A DNA stretch of 5,414 nt from Arthrobacter sp. (GCA_025464545.1 JAODMA010000187.1:1-5414); one strand, 5' to 3'. Positions 1 through 5,414 are shown, numbered from the stretch's first letter. Numbers and translations are program-made. Notes: a model not told the origin generated them from the sequence alone.

Positions 1-5
1 ATGCC

Positions 6-319
6 TCATTGGATCCATTCGTTGCCGGCCCATTCTGCTCGCGTGCGAAGTTCGCTGGAGATCTCCGACCAGAGCATGCCGATGAAGAACACGCAGGCGT
101 CGCCTTCGTTGTCCCACCGCCGGACTCGTGAAGGACTTCGTACTGATGGTATCCATCCCGCCGTCCGAATTTTTCCAGGCTGAAGTCCGGCAGTGCGGGG
201 CCGGGGAAATTCTTACCGACAGGCGAAGTGAAGTTTTCCCTGGGGAAGCCGTAGCCGTCGATGAGGTGCCCGGGTTGGAGCACCACGGGGGTCCTGGGCC
301 CCCCACATCCATCACTCAC
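6..319 (-). pseudogene. Frame-disrupted TNT-like toxin domain fragment
   Basis: Read on the minus strand, one frame (about 319 down to 120) gives a protein-like stretch with G/C-rich third positions. It contains LQPGHLIDGYG, then NFTSPVG, then ALPDF and YHQYEVL. This order resembles the first half of the TNT (tuberculosis necrotizing toxin, NAD glycohydrolase) domain, typically GT-IDRFG, F-SP-GTP, R-LPP, YHVYEV. After about 130-114 the coding signal moves to another frame, giving WDNEGDACVFFIGMLWSE and ending EWIQ at a TGA (8-6). That frame has no start codon of its own and does not look like the TNT C-terminus with its GGG-QY motif. A good ribosome binding site, GAGGAG (325-320), lies six bases before an ATG at 312, but that ATG is also out of frame with the TNT-like part; the in-frame alternative is GTG at 319. 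The gene therefore seems to carry two frame breaks, and arginines usual in the TNT motifs (DRFG, R-LPP) are G and P here. It could instead be a diverged intact gene with sequencing errors. The TNT link is from remembered family motifs. Confidence 0.45.
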
Positions 320-459
320 TCCTCAAATACTTAGTGCGCCAGACGGCGCCAACCCGGCGAACTTAGCCGTTCCACGCGCCGGGGTCATGTCACGGCCACC
401 GGACGCCCCGCGTGCCCCTGGCCATGGCCGGACCGGGCTGAAGCAGGTACAACTGAGGA
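320..459. other. Divergent intergenic region upstream of the PhoD-like gene
   Basis: About 140 bases between the minus-strand TNT-like fragment and the PhoD-like gene should hold promoters for both directions. I see a short inverted repeat, GCGCC-AGAC-GGCGC (336-349), and an AT-richer patch (CAAATACTTAG, 324-334) that could serve as a -10 region for the minus-strand gene. No convincing -35/-10 pair was found on either strand. Confidence 0.3.
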
Positions 460-2145
460 ATGACGACCTCACTCCTGGTGCTCGGCCCGTTGATGCGTTA
501 CGTGGATGAGACCTCGGCGAGTATTTGGGTGGAGACCCGGACTGCTGCCCGGGTCCTGATCCGGGCCGGCGGCCGGGGCTGGGAGGCCCGTACCTTCGCG
601 GTCCACGGTCACCACTACGCTCTGGTGGAGTTGGCCGGACTGGAGCCGGGGACGGTCATGCCCTACACCCTTGAGGTCAATGGATCGCAGGTCTGGCCCG
701 AGCCCACGTCCGGGTTTCCACCGCCAATGGTCACGACACTGAAGCCCGGCAAGCCCCTGCGGATGGCCTTCGGCTCCTGCCGCACCAGCGTCCCGCACGA
801 TGAGTCCGGCAACCGGACCCACGGCGTCGACTCGCTGCGTGCCTACGCACTGGGGATGGCCTCCGACAGTGCGCTGGCGTGGCCGGATCTGGTGGCTTTT
901 CTCGGGGACCAGGTGTACGCCGACTTGACCAGCGAGCAGATGCAGCAGTTCATCAGAGCCCGCCGCGACATGACGGAACCGCCTGGCGAGGAGTTGAAGG
1001 ACTACGAGGAGTACGCCCACCTCTACTATCTTGCCTGGTCGGACCCTGCGAACAGGTGGTTGCTGTCCACCCTGCCCAGCGCCATGATCTTCGACGATCA
1101 CGACATCCGCGACGACTGGAACTCCTCACTGAGCTGGCGGACGACTATGGAAGCCACCTCGTGGTGGCATGAACGGATTGTCGCGGGGCTGGCTTCCTAT
1201 TGGGTGTACCAGCATCTGGGAAACCTGTCGCCCCAGGAGCGCGCCGAGGATGCTATCTGGCAGCAGATCACACGGCATCGGGGCGAGGCAGAGCTCGACC
1301 TGAGCGCGGAGCTGGACCGTTTCGCCGAGCAGGCCGACAAGGACCCGGAATCGTACCGGTGGAGCTTCTCCCGGGATTTCGGGGACACCCGGCTGATTGT
1401 CGTGGACTCCCGCGCTGCGCGGAACCTGAAGCCGGAGGAGCGCGCCCTGCTTGACAAGGTGGAAATGGCTTGGCTGGACGGCCGCATGCGGGGCGGCTTC
1501 CGCCACCTGCTGGTGGCGACGTCCCTGCCCTTCTTGTTGCCGATGGGCCTGCACCACGTCGAGGCCTGGGATGAGGCCGTCTCCGAAGGTGCGTGGGGGA
1601 AGTTGGCTGCCCGGGCCGGTGAGAAGCTGCGCCAGGCGCTGGACCTGGAACACTGGGGCGCCTTCCAGAAAAGTTTCCAGGAGTTGGCGGCCGTAGCCAC
1701 TGAAGTCGCCGATGGCAAGCGCGGCCCGGCGCCGGATACGGTCACGTTCCTCTCCGGGGACGTTCACTTCTCCTATGTATCGGAAGTGGAGCGTGCCTCG
1801 GGCAGCCGGATCCTGCAGGCAGTCTGCTCCCCAATTCGCAACCCGTTGCCCCGGTTGATGAGGTCCTTCTCGGCCGTCACTTCATACGGCTTGGCCGGCT
1901 CGGTGGGAGCGGCGGTGGCGCACTCGGCGAAAGTCCCGGACCCCCCGTTCCGCTGGTCCAGCGTGAAGGGGCCGTGGTTCGACAACAACCTGGCCTGCCT
2001 CGAGGTGGCGCCGGAGGGGTTGAAGCTGTGGTGGCAAACAGGCGTGGTCGACGATGACGATCATCTGCACCCCAGACTGGAACGGGTCGCCTCCTTTACG
2101 GTGGCTGCCCGGACGGCCGGGGAGCCCGCCCGTGACGAACGGTAA
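460..2145 (+). CDS. PhoD-like metallophosphatase (alkaline phosphatase D family), cytosolic
   Basis: This is a 561-residue enzyme of the PhoD-like calcineurin-type phosphatase family, predicted to hydrolyse phosphate mono- or diesters using a bound metal centre. Residues 1 to about 95 form the usual beta-rich, fibronectin-like N-terminal domain (LGPLMRYVDETSASIWVET, then GLEPGTVMPYTLEV). The catalytic domain starts at FGSC (104-107) and carries LGDQVYAD (148-155), FDDHDIRDDWN (211-221), VVDSR (314-318), the ATSLPF strand (353-358) and the late metal motif SGDVHF (432-437). All main metal-binding segments are present and the length suits the cytosolic actinobacterial members. No Tat or Sec signal is visible, unlike the secreted Bacillus PhoD, so it probably acts inside the cell and its true substrate is unknown. 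The ATG at 460 is chosen because the protein then begins as relatives usually do; GAGGA (455-459) touches this ATG directly, which is poor spacing, so GTG 478 or ATG 493 remain possible. A hairpin follows the stop. Confidence 0.93.
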   Translation: MTTSLLVLGPLMRYVDETSASIWVETRTAARVLIRAGGRGWEARTFAVHGHHYALVELAGLEPGTVMPYTLEVNGSQVWPEPTSGFPPPMVTTLKPGKPLRMAFGSCRTSVPHDESGNRTHGVDSLRAYALGMASDSALAWPDLVAFLGDQVYADLTSEQMQQFIRARRDMTEPPGEELKDYEEYAHLYYLAWSDPANRWLLSTLPSAMIFDDHDIRDDWNSSLSWRTTMEATSWWHERIVAGLASYWVYQHLGNLSPQERAEDAIWQQITRHRGEAELDLSAELDRFAEQADKDPESYRWSFSRDFGDTRLIVVDSRAARNLKPEERALLDKVEMAWLDGRMRGGFRHLLVATSLPFLLPMGLHHVEAWDEAVSEGAWGKLAARAGEKLRQALDLEHWGAFQKSFQELAAVATEVADGKRGPAPDTVTFLSGDVHFSYVSEVERASGSRILQAVCSPIRNPLPRLMRSFSAVTSYGLAGSVGAAVAHSAKVPDPPFRWSSVKGPWFDNNLACLEVAPEGLKLWWQTGVVDDDDHLHPRLERVASFTVAARTAGEPARDER

Positions 2146-2176
2146 ACGGTGCCCTGCGCCGTGAGCCCGGCCTCAC
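2146..2176 (+). terminator. Candidate hairpin terminator after the PhoD-like gene
   Basis: Starting one base after the TAA stop (2143-2145), ACGGTGC (2146-2152) can pair with GCGCCGT (2156-2162) around the 3-base loop CCT, with one G-U pair. A second hairpin, GTGAG (2161-2165) with CTCAC (2172-2176), shares two bases with the first, so the two largely exclude each other. No T-run follows, so a classical intrinsic terminator is not shown; U-less hairpin terminators have been proposed in high-GC actinobacteria. Confidence 0.35.
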
Positions 2177-2255
2177 TAGCGGCGTCGGAGGAATAGCAGG
2201 AGGGTTCAAAGGCTTGATCCTGACAGCGGGGCTATGTGGCCGCCGCCAGAATAAA

Positions 2256-2260
2256 AAGGA
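2256..2260 (+). promoter_or_regulatory. Ribosome binding site that fixes a TTG start
   Basis: AAGGA sits six bases before the TTG at 2267. An ATG at 2260 overlaps the site, but its frame closes after about twenty codons, so the TTG is the better start for the coding frame. An in-frame TAA at 2252 rules out any upstream start. Confidence 0.6.
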
Positions 2261-2266
2261 TGCCTT

Positions 2267-2533
2267 TTGCCCACTGCTTTCATCCCGTTCACCCTGCGCG
2301 CCACCGCCCGGGACGGCTACCAGCGGGCCTTCCGCACAGATATTGAACGGCTGACATCAGACCATCGCGCGCCGCTGTCCACGGTCGGGTCGACGGACTC
2401 GACAGCATGCCTGCGGGGCGCCATTGCCAAAGGGGATCACACCGCCAATGAGGCGAGCCTCGCCAGGTTCCTGGAGGACCGGATGGCCGCCAAAGGCATT
2501 CACGTCGACATCATGGTCAACCTGGAACACTAG
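2267..2533 (+). CDS. Small hypothetical protein (88 residues)
   Basis: I do not recognise this protein. It begins at TTG with MPTAFIPFTLRATARDGYQ and ends VDIMVNLEH. Codon use is like that of real genes in the window, with mostly G or C in third positions, most clearly from about codon 50 onward. The second half (TANEASLARFLEDRMAAKG, about 60-78) should form a charged amphipathic helix, followed by a short strand IHVDIMVNL. There is no signal peptide, membrane segment, cysteine cluster or helix-turn-helix. It stands alone, 121 bases after the PhoD-like gene and about 155 bases before the coiled-coil gene, all on the same strand. The first 50 residues are less protein-like than the rest, so a later start cannot be excluded. 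Confidence 0.6.
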   Translation: MPTAFIPFTLRATARDGYQRAFRTDIERLTSDHRAPLSTVGSTDSTACLRGAIAKGDHTANEASLARFLEDRMAAKGIHVDIMVNLEH

Positions 2534-2688
2534 CAACCACCGCCCTGAGCCTCTATTCTCTTGCCATGAGAGTCGGCGGCGCATTTTGGCGGACGGAATC
2601 GCGTCCTCATGAGTGCGATCCGGCGCACCGGTGGCGACTCCCAAGCCTTAGCCGAGGAGTCCGGAGCGGCATCGCGAACGAGCGGCAC

Positions 2689-3255
2689 ATGAACACGCAA
2701 AGCGGCCCTCCGCCGGACAACTACGACGAGTTCCTCTCGAGGCTGGACGCCGCCACGACCAGCCTGACCGCGCGTGCGGCCTCGCTGGACAAAGCGATGA
2801 CGGCCGTCTCATTGCTCCTGGGACCATATGAATCCGCCGTCCGGAAATGGGAACGGCGCCGCGTTTCCGTCGGCGAGCACCTGGACCGTTCCACGGGTAC
2901 GCCACAGACTTACGTTGCCCTGAGCGAGCTCCATGACATGGCAGTGAAGATGGAAGCGATGCTCCGTGCCCGTACCCACCGCGTCACCGAAAAGTTGATG
3001 CTCATGCAGGGGCGTCGCGCCGCGATCGACAAGTCACTGCTGGAGCTGGAGATGAGCAGGGCCAAACTGAATACGTCGCGGATGCTGTCGCAGGACCGCG
3101 AGAAGCTCAGCAGGGTCTTTTCAGAACTTGCTGGCTCGGTCGGTGCCGCCGGTACCATATCCGACCTGGGCCTGTTTGGGGATCTCAAGGAAGCACGCGA
3201 GGCAGTCATCCTGGCTGAAGCGCTGATGGAAGTGAAGGGTACTGGAAATGGATAA
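2689..3255 (+). CDS. Long-helix / coiled-coil protein of unknown function
   Basis: This is a soluble protein of 188 residues that I do not recognise. After a short polar, proline-containing tail (NTQSGPPPDN, 2-11) it is almost wholly helical. Helices run over about 12-65 (ending YESAVRKWERRRVSVGEHL) and 76-148, the latter rich in charged and leucine/methionine residues with coiled-coil character (MQGRRAAIDKSLLELEMSRA, 106-125). A glycine-rich break (GSVGAAG, 149-155) leads to a final helix (165-183). There are no cysteines, no signal peptide and no enzymatic motif. The ATG at 2689 is chosen because the longer frame back to 2566 has non-coding character, although the nearest purine-rich site, GAGGAG (2654-2659), is about 30 bases away. 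Its last 8 bases overlap the start of the membrane protein gene (ATGGATAA), which implies coupled translation and a joint role. A structural or adaptor subunit of a membrane-anchored complex is an inference. Confidence 0.8.
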   Translation: MNTQSGPPPDNYDEFLSRLDAATTSLTARAASLDKAMTAVSLLLGPYESAVRKWERRRVSVGEHLDRSTGTPQTYVALSELHDMAVKMEAMLRARTHRVTEKLMLMQGRRAAIDKSLLELEMSRAKLNTSRMLSQDREKLSRVFSELAGSVGAAGTISDLGLFGDLKEAREAVILAEALMEVKGTGNG

Positions 3256-3802
3256 TTCGGTTCACCATCAGCCCGGGAAGAACGCCGTAACTTTAGTCCG
3301 CTGGTCAAAGAAACCCGGCCAGGATCCTATTGTCAGGTTCGTCCTGTTCAGTATCTTCGGGTTGCTCCTGTGCCTGATGTTGATGGTCTTTCTGCCCGGC
3401 CTCAGAAGTTTCGGTGCACTGGTGTCGTTCACCGCCATCTTCGCGGTGATTCTCATGTCTCCCACGGTGTCGAGTCAGAGGAGATTTACGCAGGGGCTGA
3501 CAAAGCGGATCAATGACACGATCGCTGAGGTGACCAGCACGCCAGGTGACCAACTGTCGGTCAAGCAATTTCGTTCCCTGATCAAAAGCGGCGAGCAGCT
3601 CGCGCTCTCTGTCAGCGGCGTGCCGGGGTTGCGCCTGCACGTGGAGCGGGCTCCGGTACGGGACAAAAATGCCCCGGAGAAGTGGTCTGCAGTCTTCACT
3701 GTAATCCCTCCCGAGAACGGCACGGCCAGCTTCGATCGGCTGGTTGCCGCGGCAATCGGCACCGGCCCCGACGCCTCCACGACCAGGACCGATCCGGCCT
3801 AG
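3248..3802 (+). CDS. Small two-helix membrane protein of unknown function
   Basis: This protein has 184 residues and is not recognised by name. A basic N-terminal tail (1-27) is followed by two adjacent hydrophobic helices at about 28-50 (containing LFSIFGLLLCLMLMVFL) and 55-72 (GALVSFTAIFAVILMSP), separated by a short PGLRSF turn. By the positive-inside rule, with basic residues at 18-22 and SSQRR at 75-79, both termini are likely cytoplasmic. The rest (80-184) is a soluble domain with a helix (FTQGLTKRINDTIAEV), a mixed region with LRLHVERAPV, and a strand WSAVFTVIPP, ending in a polar tail. Its start codon lies inside the end of the coiled-coil gene, so translational coupling is expected. 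The pair may form a membrane-tethered complex, with this protein as the anchor; that is inferred only from overlap and topology. Confidence 0.82.
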   Translation: MDNSVHHQPGKNAVTLVRWSKKPGQDPIVRFVLFSIFGLLLCLMLMVFLPGLRSFGALVSFTAIFAVILMSPTVSSQRRFTQGLTKRINDTIAEVTSTPGDQLSVKQFRSLIKSGEQLALSVSGVPGLRLHVERAPVRDKNAPEKWSAVFTVIPPENGTASFDRLVAAAIGTGPDASTTRTDPA

Positions 3803-4053
3803 CCCAGGGTATTGTCCGGTCGACGCGTGAGGAGTAGTTTGCGCATACGCGCGCTTCCTGCCTCCGCGGTTGTTCCCCGCCCCGATCCCTGCAGCGGCTC
3901 GCTTATGCATTGCTGGCCGCATCAGGATGTGGTGCTTCAACGGCCGGCCCGCCTGCGGCCACGGGAGAAACCAGCTGCTGCTCTATCTGCGCCCGAACCC
4001 GTTGGCTCCTGCAGTGCCGGCGGCCAGCCGGACGTTCGTGGGAGGATTCCACC
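3803..4053. other. Intergenic gap without a convincing gene
   Basis: This stretch of 251 bases holds open frames on both strands, but their translations are arginine- and proline-rich with no coding-like third-position pattern. I see no tRNA T-arm and no riboswitch-like fold. Minor features are GCGC-ATAC-GCGC (3841-3852) and a 5-bp stem CCGGC/GCCGG (4017-4031) shortly before the next ribosome binding site. The promoter of the phosphoesterase gene should lie here, but no clear -35/-10 pair is visible. Confidence 0.4.
4041..4046 (+). promoter_or_regulatory. Ribosome binding site of the phosphoesterase gene
   Basis: GGAGGA lies seven bases before the ATG at 4054. It decides this start over the long upstream extension of the same frame back to 3910, whose translation is not protein-like. 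Confidence 0.7.
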
Positions 4054-4560
4054 ATGCCGCTACGCCTCCTGTTCGTCTCCGATACCCACGTTCCCAGCCG
4101 CGCGCGGACGCTTCCTTCCCAGGTTTGGGCCGCCGTCGAGAGCGCCGACGTGGTGTTCCACGCCGGTGACTGGGTGACCGGCTCCCTGCTGGACGAATTT
4201 GAGCACCGAAGCCGAAGGCTTGTTGCCGTCTACGGCAACAACGATGGCCCGGAGCTTCGTCGGCGCCTGCCGGAAACCACCTCTGTGACCCTGGACGGAG
4301 TGAAATTCGCCATGGTGCATGAGACGGGTCCGGCTAAAGGCCGGGAGCAACGCTCCGAGGCGCTGTACCCGGACGCCGACGTCCTGGTCTTCGGCCACAG
4401 CCACATTCCCTGGGACACAACCGGCCCGAACGGACTCCGCCTGCTGAACCCCGGCTCCCCCACCGACCGCCGACGCCAGCCTTTCTGCACGTACCTCACC
4501 GCAGGCGTCGAGGGCGGCCACTTGGTGGATGTCCAGCTTGTAGCGGTCCACCGGGACTAA
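4054..4560 (+). CDS. Metallophosphoesterase, YfcE/MJ0936 type
   Basis: A 168-residue calcineurin-like phosphoesterase, about the usual length for the compact YfcE/MJ0936 (VPS29-like) group, whose members are metal-dependent phosphodiesterases of mostly unsettled physiological substrate. All five signature blocks are present in order: SDTH (9-12, metal ligands D10 and H12), HAGD (36-39, bridging D39), GNND (61-64), the single histidine in VHE (88-90), and GHSH (114-117), followed by the typical NPGS (132-135). It has no signal peptide, so it is cytosolic. It follows a roughly 250-base gap and is therefore probably transcribed from its own promoter; the tetR gene begins 64 bases after its stop behind its own promoter. 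It is unrelated in sequence to the larger PhoD-like enzyme earlier in the window beyond sharing the same catalytic fold class. Confidence 0.93.
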   Translation: MPLRLLFVSDTHVPSRARTLPSQVWAAVESADVVFHAGDWVTGSLLDEFEHRSRRLVAVYGNNDGPELRRRLPETTSVTLDGVKFAMVHETGPAKGREQRSEALYPDADVLVFGHSHIPWDTTGPNGLRLLNPGSPTDRRRQPFCTYLTAGVEGGHLVDVQLVAVHRD

Positions 4561-4569
4561 TTGAGACGA

Positions 4570-4598
4570 TTGCTGGACAGCACGGAAATAGGTAGACT
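4570..4598 (+). promoter_or_regulatory. Predicted tetR promoter
   Basis: TTGCTG (4570-4575) and TAGACT (4593-4598) are spaced 17 bases apart and resemble -35 and -10 hexamers of the main sigma factor (3 and 4 of 6 consensus positions). The -10 lies within the inverted repeat that follows, so a bound repressor would block RNA polymerase. The predicted transcript start would be near 4605, leaving a short leader with AGGAG (4614-4618) six bases before the ATG. Confidence 0.5.
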
Positions 4599-4610
4599 GG
4601 TCTACCTATT
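4587..4610 (+). promoter_or_regulatory. Perfect inverted-repeat operator, probable TetR binding site
   Basis: The 11-base arm AATAGGTAGAC (4587-4597) is followed by TG and then its exact reverse complement (4600-4610). A perfect palindrome of this size, 14 bases before the start codon of a TetR-family gene and over its predicted -10, is the classic arrangement for autoregulation. Binding by the adjacent repressor is inferred from position and symmetry. Confidence 0.85.
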
Positions 4611-4624
4611 CCTAGGAGTGTGCC

Positions 4625-5218
4625 ATGACGACGACCCCCAGCAGCGATCGCAAGCGCCGGGGGCCCGCACGTGCACGGATTCTGGACGCTGCGGCGCAGC
4701 ACTTTTATGCCGATGGCATTGCCGCGACCGGCATCGACGTGATCACCGCGTCCGCCGGCGTGGCAAAGATGAGCCTGTACAACAACTTCGCGTCCAAGGC
4801 TGCGCTGGTCGAGGCGTACATCGATGCCCGTCATGAGGAGTGGCTGGGTCTGTATCGAGCCCGGATCACGGACACCTCCACGGCCCAGGACGGCGTTCTT
4901 GCCGTGTTCGATGCCTACATCGACCACGCAGCGGCCGCCTACGACCACGGTTTCCGGGGATGCGGCCTCCTGAATGCCGCTGCTGAACTTGGCGCGGACG
5001 ATCCTGGGAGGGCTGCGGTCCGCCGCCACAAGGAGCAGGTCGAACGGATCCTCACGGAACACTTGGGCAGGTTGACCGACCCGTCGGCGGCGCAGCGGCT
5101 GGCGGAACGCTTCAGCTTCCTGCTGGAGGGGGCGATGGCCCGGGCCGGTCTGGAGGGCGAGCCGACGCGATTGCTCCATGCCCGCGGGTTCGCCGCCGAG
5201 ATGCTGACCGCGCTGTGA
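4625..5218 (+). CDS. TetR-family transcriptional repressor
   Basis: A 197-residue dimeric DNA-binding regulator. The N-terminal TetR domain covers about 15-62: helix ARILDAAAQHFYADGIAATG (17-36), then the helix-turn-helix VITASAGVAKMSLYNNFASK (39-58), close to the family consensus in which the YNNF/YYHF segment is the recognition part. The remainder is the all-helical ligand-binding and dimerisation domain, with the phrase GFRGCGLLNAAAEL that is common in one large TetR subgroup (usually RGC-FLNAAAE). The start at ATG 4625 is supported by AGGAG six bases upstream. It is probably autoregulated through the palindrome at 4587-4610. Its TGA overlaps the GTG of the transporter gene, so it very likely controls that exporter in response to a small molecule. 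The ligand cannot be told from the sequence. Confidence 0.95.
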   Translation: MTTTPSSDRKRRGPARARILDAAAQHFYADGIAATGIDVITASAGVAKMSLYNNFASKAALVEAYIDARHEEWLGLYRARITDTSTAQDGVLAVFDAYIDHAAAAYDHGFRGCGLLNAAAELGADDPGRAAVRRHKEQVERILTEHLGRLTDPSAAQRLAERFSFLLEGAMARAGLEGEPTRLLHARGFAAEMLTAL

Positions 5219-5414
5219 ACCGGTCTACCGGCGGCGTAACCGCGATCCTGATCACTTCGTTCTTGTGGGGGACTACGGGAACCGCCGCGACGTTCGCGTC
5301 CGACGCCGGCCCGCTGGCGATCGGAGCGGCCGCATTGGGGGTTGGCGGCCTGCTGCAAGCAGCCATAGCCCTGCCCTCCCTGGCCGACGCGCGGCAGGCG
5401 CTGCGGCGGCACGC
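5215..5414 (+). CDS. EamA/DMT-family transporter, N-terminal part (cut by window edge)
   Basis: A reading frame starting at GTG (5215-5217) overlaps the tetR TGA in the sequence GTGA and stays open to the right edge, giving 66 codons. The protein has a first membrane helix at about 8-27 with SFLWGTTGTAATF (15-27), a signature-like opening of EamA (drug/metabolite transporter) proteins, then DAGPLAIGAAALGVGG (30-45) leading into a second helix that ends near 53, followed by a charged segment (DARQALRRH, 58-66). Full-length members have about 300 residues and ten helices, so roughly three quarters of the gene lies outside the window. There is no strong ribosome binding site before the GTG, in keeping with translation coupled to tetR. 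It probably exports a metabolite or toxic compound and is regulated by the TetR protein. The substrate is unknown. Confidence 0.85.
   Translation, partial: MNRSTGGVTAILITSFLWGTTGTAATFASDAGPLAIGAAALGVGGLLQAAIALPSLADARQALRRH

Noticed and set aside
469..1767. Two large minus-strand open frames (469-1101 and 1126-1767) opposite the PhoD-like gene
   Set aside because: They are shadows caused by high GC; the plus-strand protein has all expected family motifs throughout.
2196..2222. GGGTTCAAAGGC looked like a tRNA T-arm
   Set aside because: No acceptor stem, anticodon arm or complete cloverleaf can be formed around it.
2566..2688. 41-residue N-terminal extension of the coiled-coil protein
   Set aside because: Its composition (Trp, His, Arg and Cys scattered, no helical pattern) is unlike the rest of the protein; the shorter start is preferred, although its ribosome binding site is weak.
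4017..4031. CCGGC/GCCGG hairpin before the phosphoesterase ribosome binding site
   Set aside because: A 5-bp GC stem is common by chance at this base composition and has no other supporting signal.
3910..4053. 48-residue N-terminal extension of the phosphoesterase
   Set aside because: The extension is Cys/Arg-rich without family similarity, and GGAGGA is correctly spaced before the ATG at 4054.
3812..4177. Long plus-strand open frame across the gap into the phosphoesterase gene
   Set aside because: The translation is rich in Arg, Pro and Ser, shows no third-position G/C bias, and overlaps the real phosphoesterase gene in another frame.
4496..5179. Long minus-strand open frame opposite tetR
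   Set aside because: Its translation has no recognisable domain, and the opposite strand encodes a clear TetR protein.
1..5414. Idea that the PhoD-like and YfcE-like phosphoesterases form one system
   Set aside because: They are about 1.9 kb apart with unrelated genes and separate gaps between them; the shared fold class alone is not evidence.

Overview
The window is a high-GC stretch with strong G/C preference at third codon positions, GTG and TTG starts, and closely packed genes. The protein styles (a cytosolic PhoD-like phosphatase, a TetR/EamA pair, a TNT-like toxin fragment) suggest an actinobacterium, perhaps of the Arthrobacter/Micrococcaceae type. This placement is inferred from composition and protein style; there is no rRNA or other marker gene here. 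Nothing looks like a phage, IS element, CRISPR array or tRNA.

Layout, left to right. (1) Positions 6-319, minus strand: a broken gene whose first half resembles the TNT NAD-glycohydrolase toxin domain and whose second half lies in another frame; it is divergent from what follows. (2) 460-2145, plus strand: a complete PhoD-like metallophosphatase without a signal peptide, followed directly by a small hairpin. (3) 2267-2533: a small 88-residue protein of unknown function, starting at TTG behind a well-placed ribosome binding site. (4) 2689-3255 and 3248-3802: two overlapping genes, one for a long-helix/coiled-coil soluble protein and one for a small protein with two membrane helices. They are very probably translationally coupled and work together, but I recognise neither. 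(5) 3803-4053: a roughly 250-base gap with no convincing gene. (6) 4054-4560: a YfcE/MJ0936-type calcineurin-like metallophosphoesterase with all metal-binding motifs. (7) 4625-5218: a TetR-family repressor preceded by a perfect 24-bp inverted repeat that overlaps its probable -10 element. (8) From 5215 to the right edge: the start of an EamA/DMT-family transporter that begins at GTG and overlaps the tetR stop codon.

The best-supported functional unit is tetR-eamA: a self-repressing regulator co-transcribed and coupled with an inner-membrane exporter, ending outside the window. The candidate for an undescribed system is the coupled coiled-coil/membrane pair, possibly with the small 88-residue gene upstream. 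Two unrelated calcineurin-type phosphoesterases (PhoD-like and YfcE-like) lie in the same window, but nothing shows that they act together.
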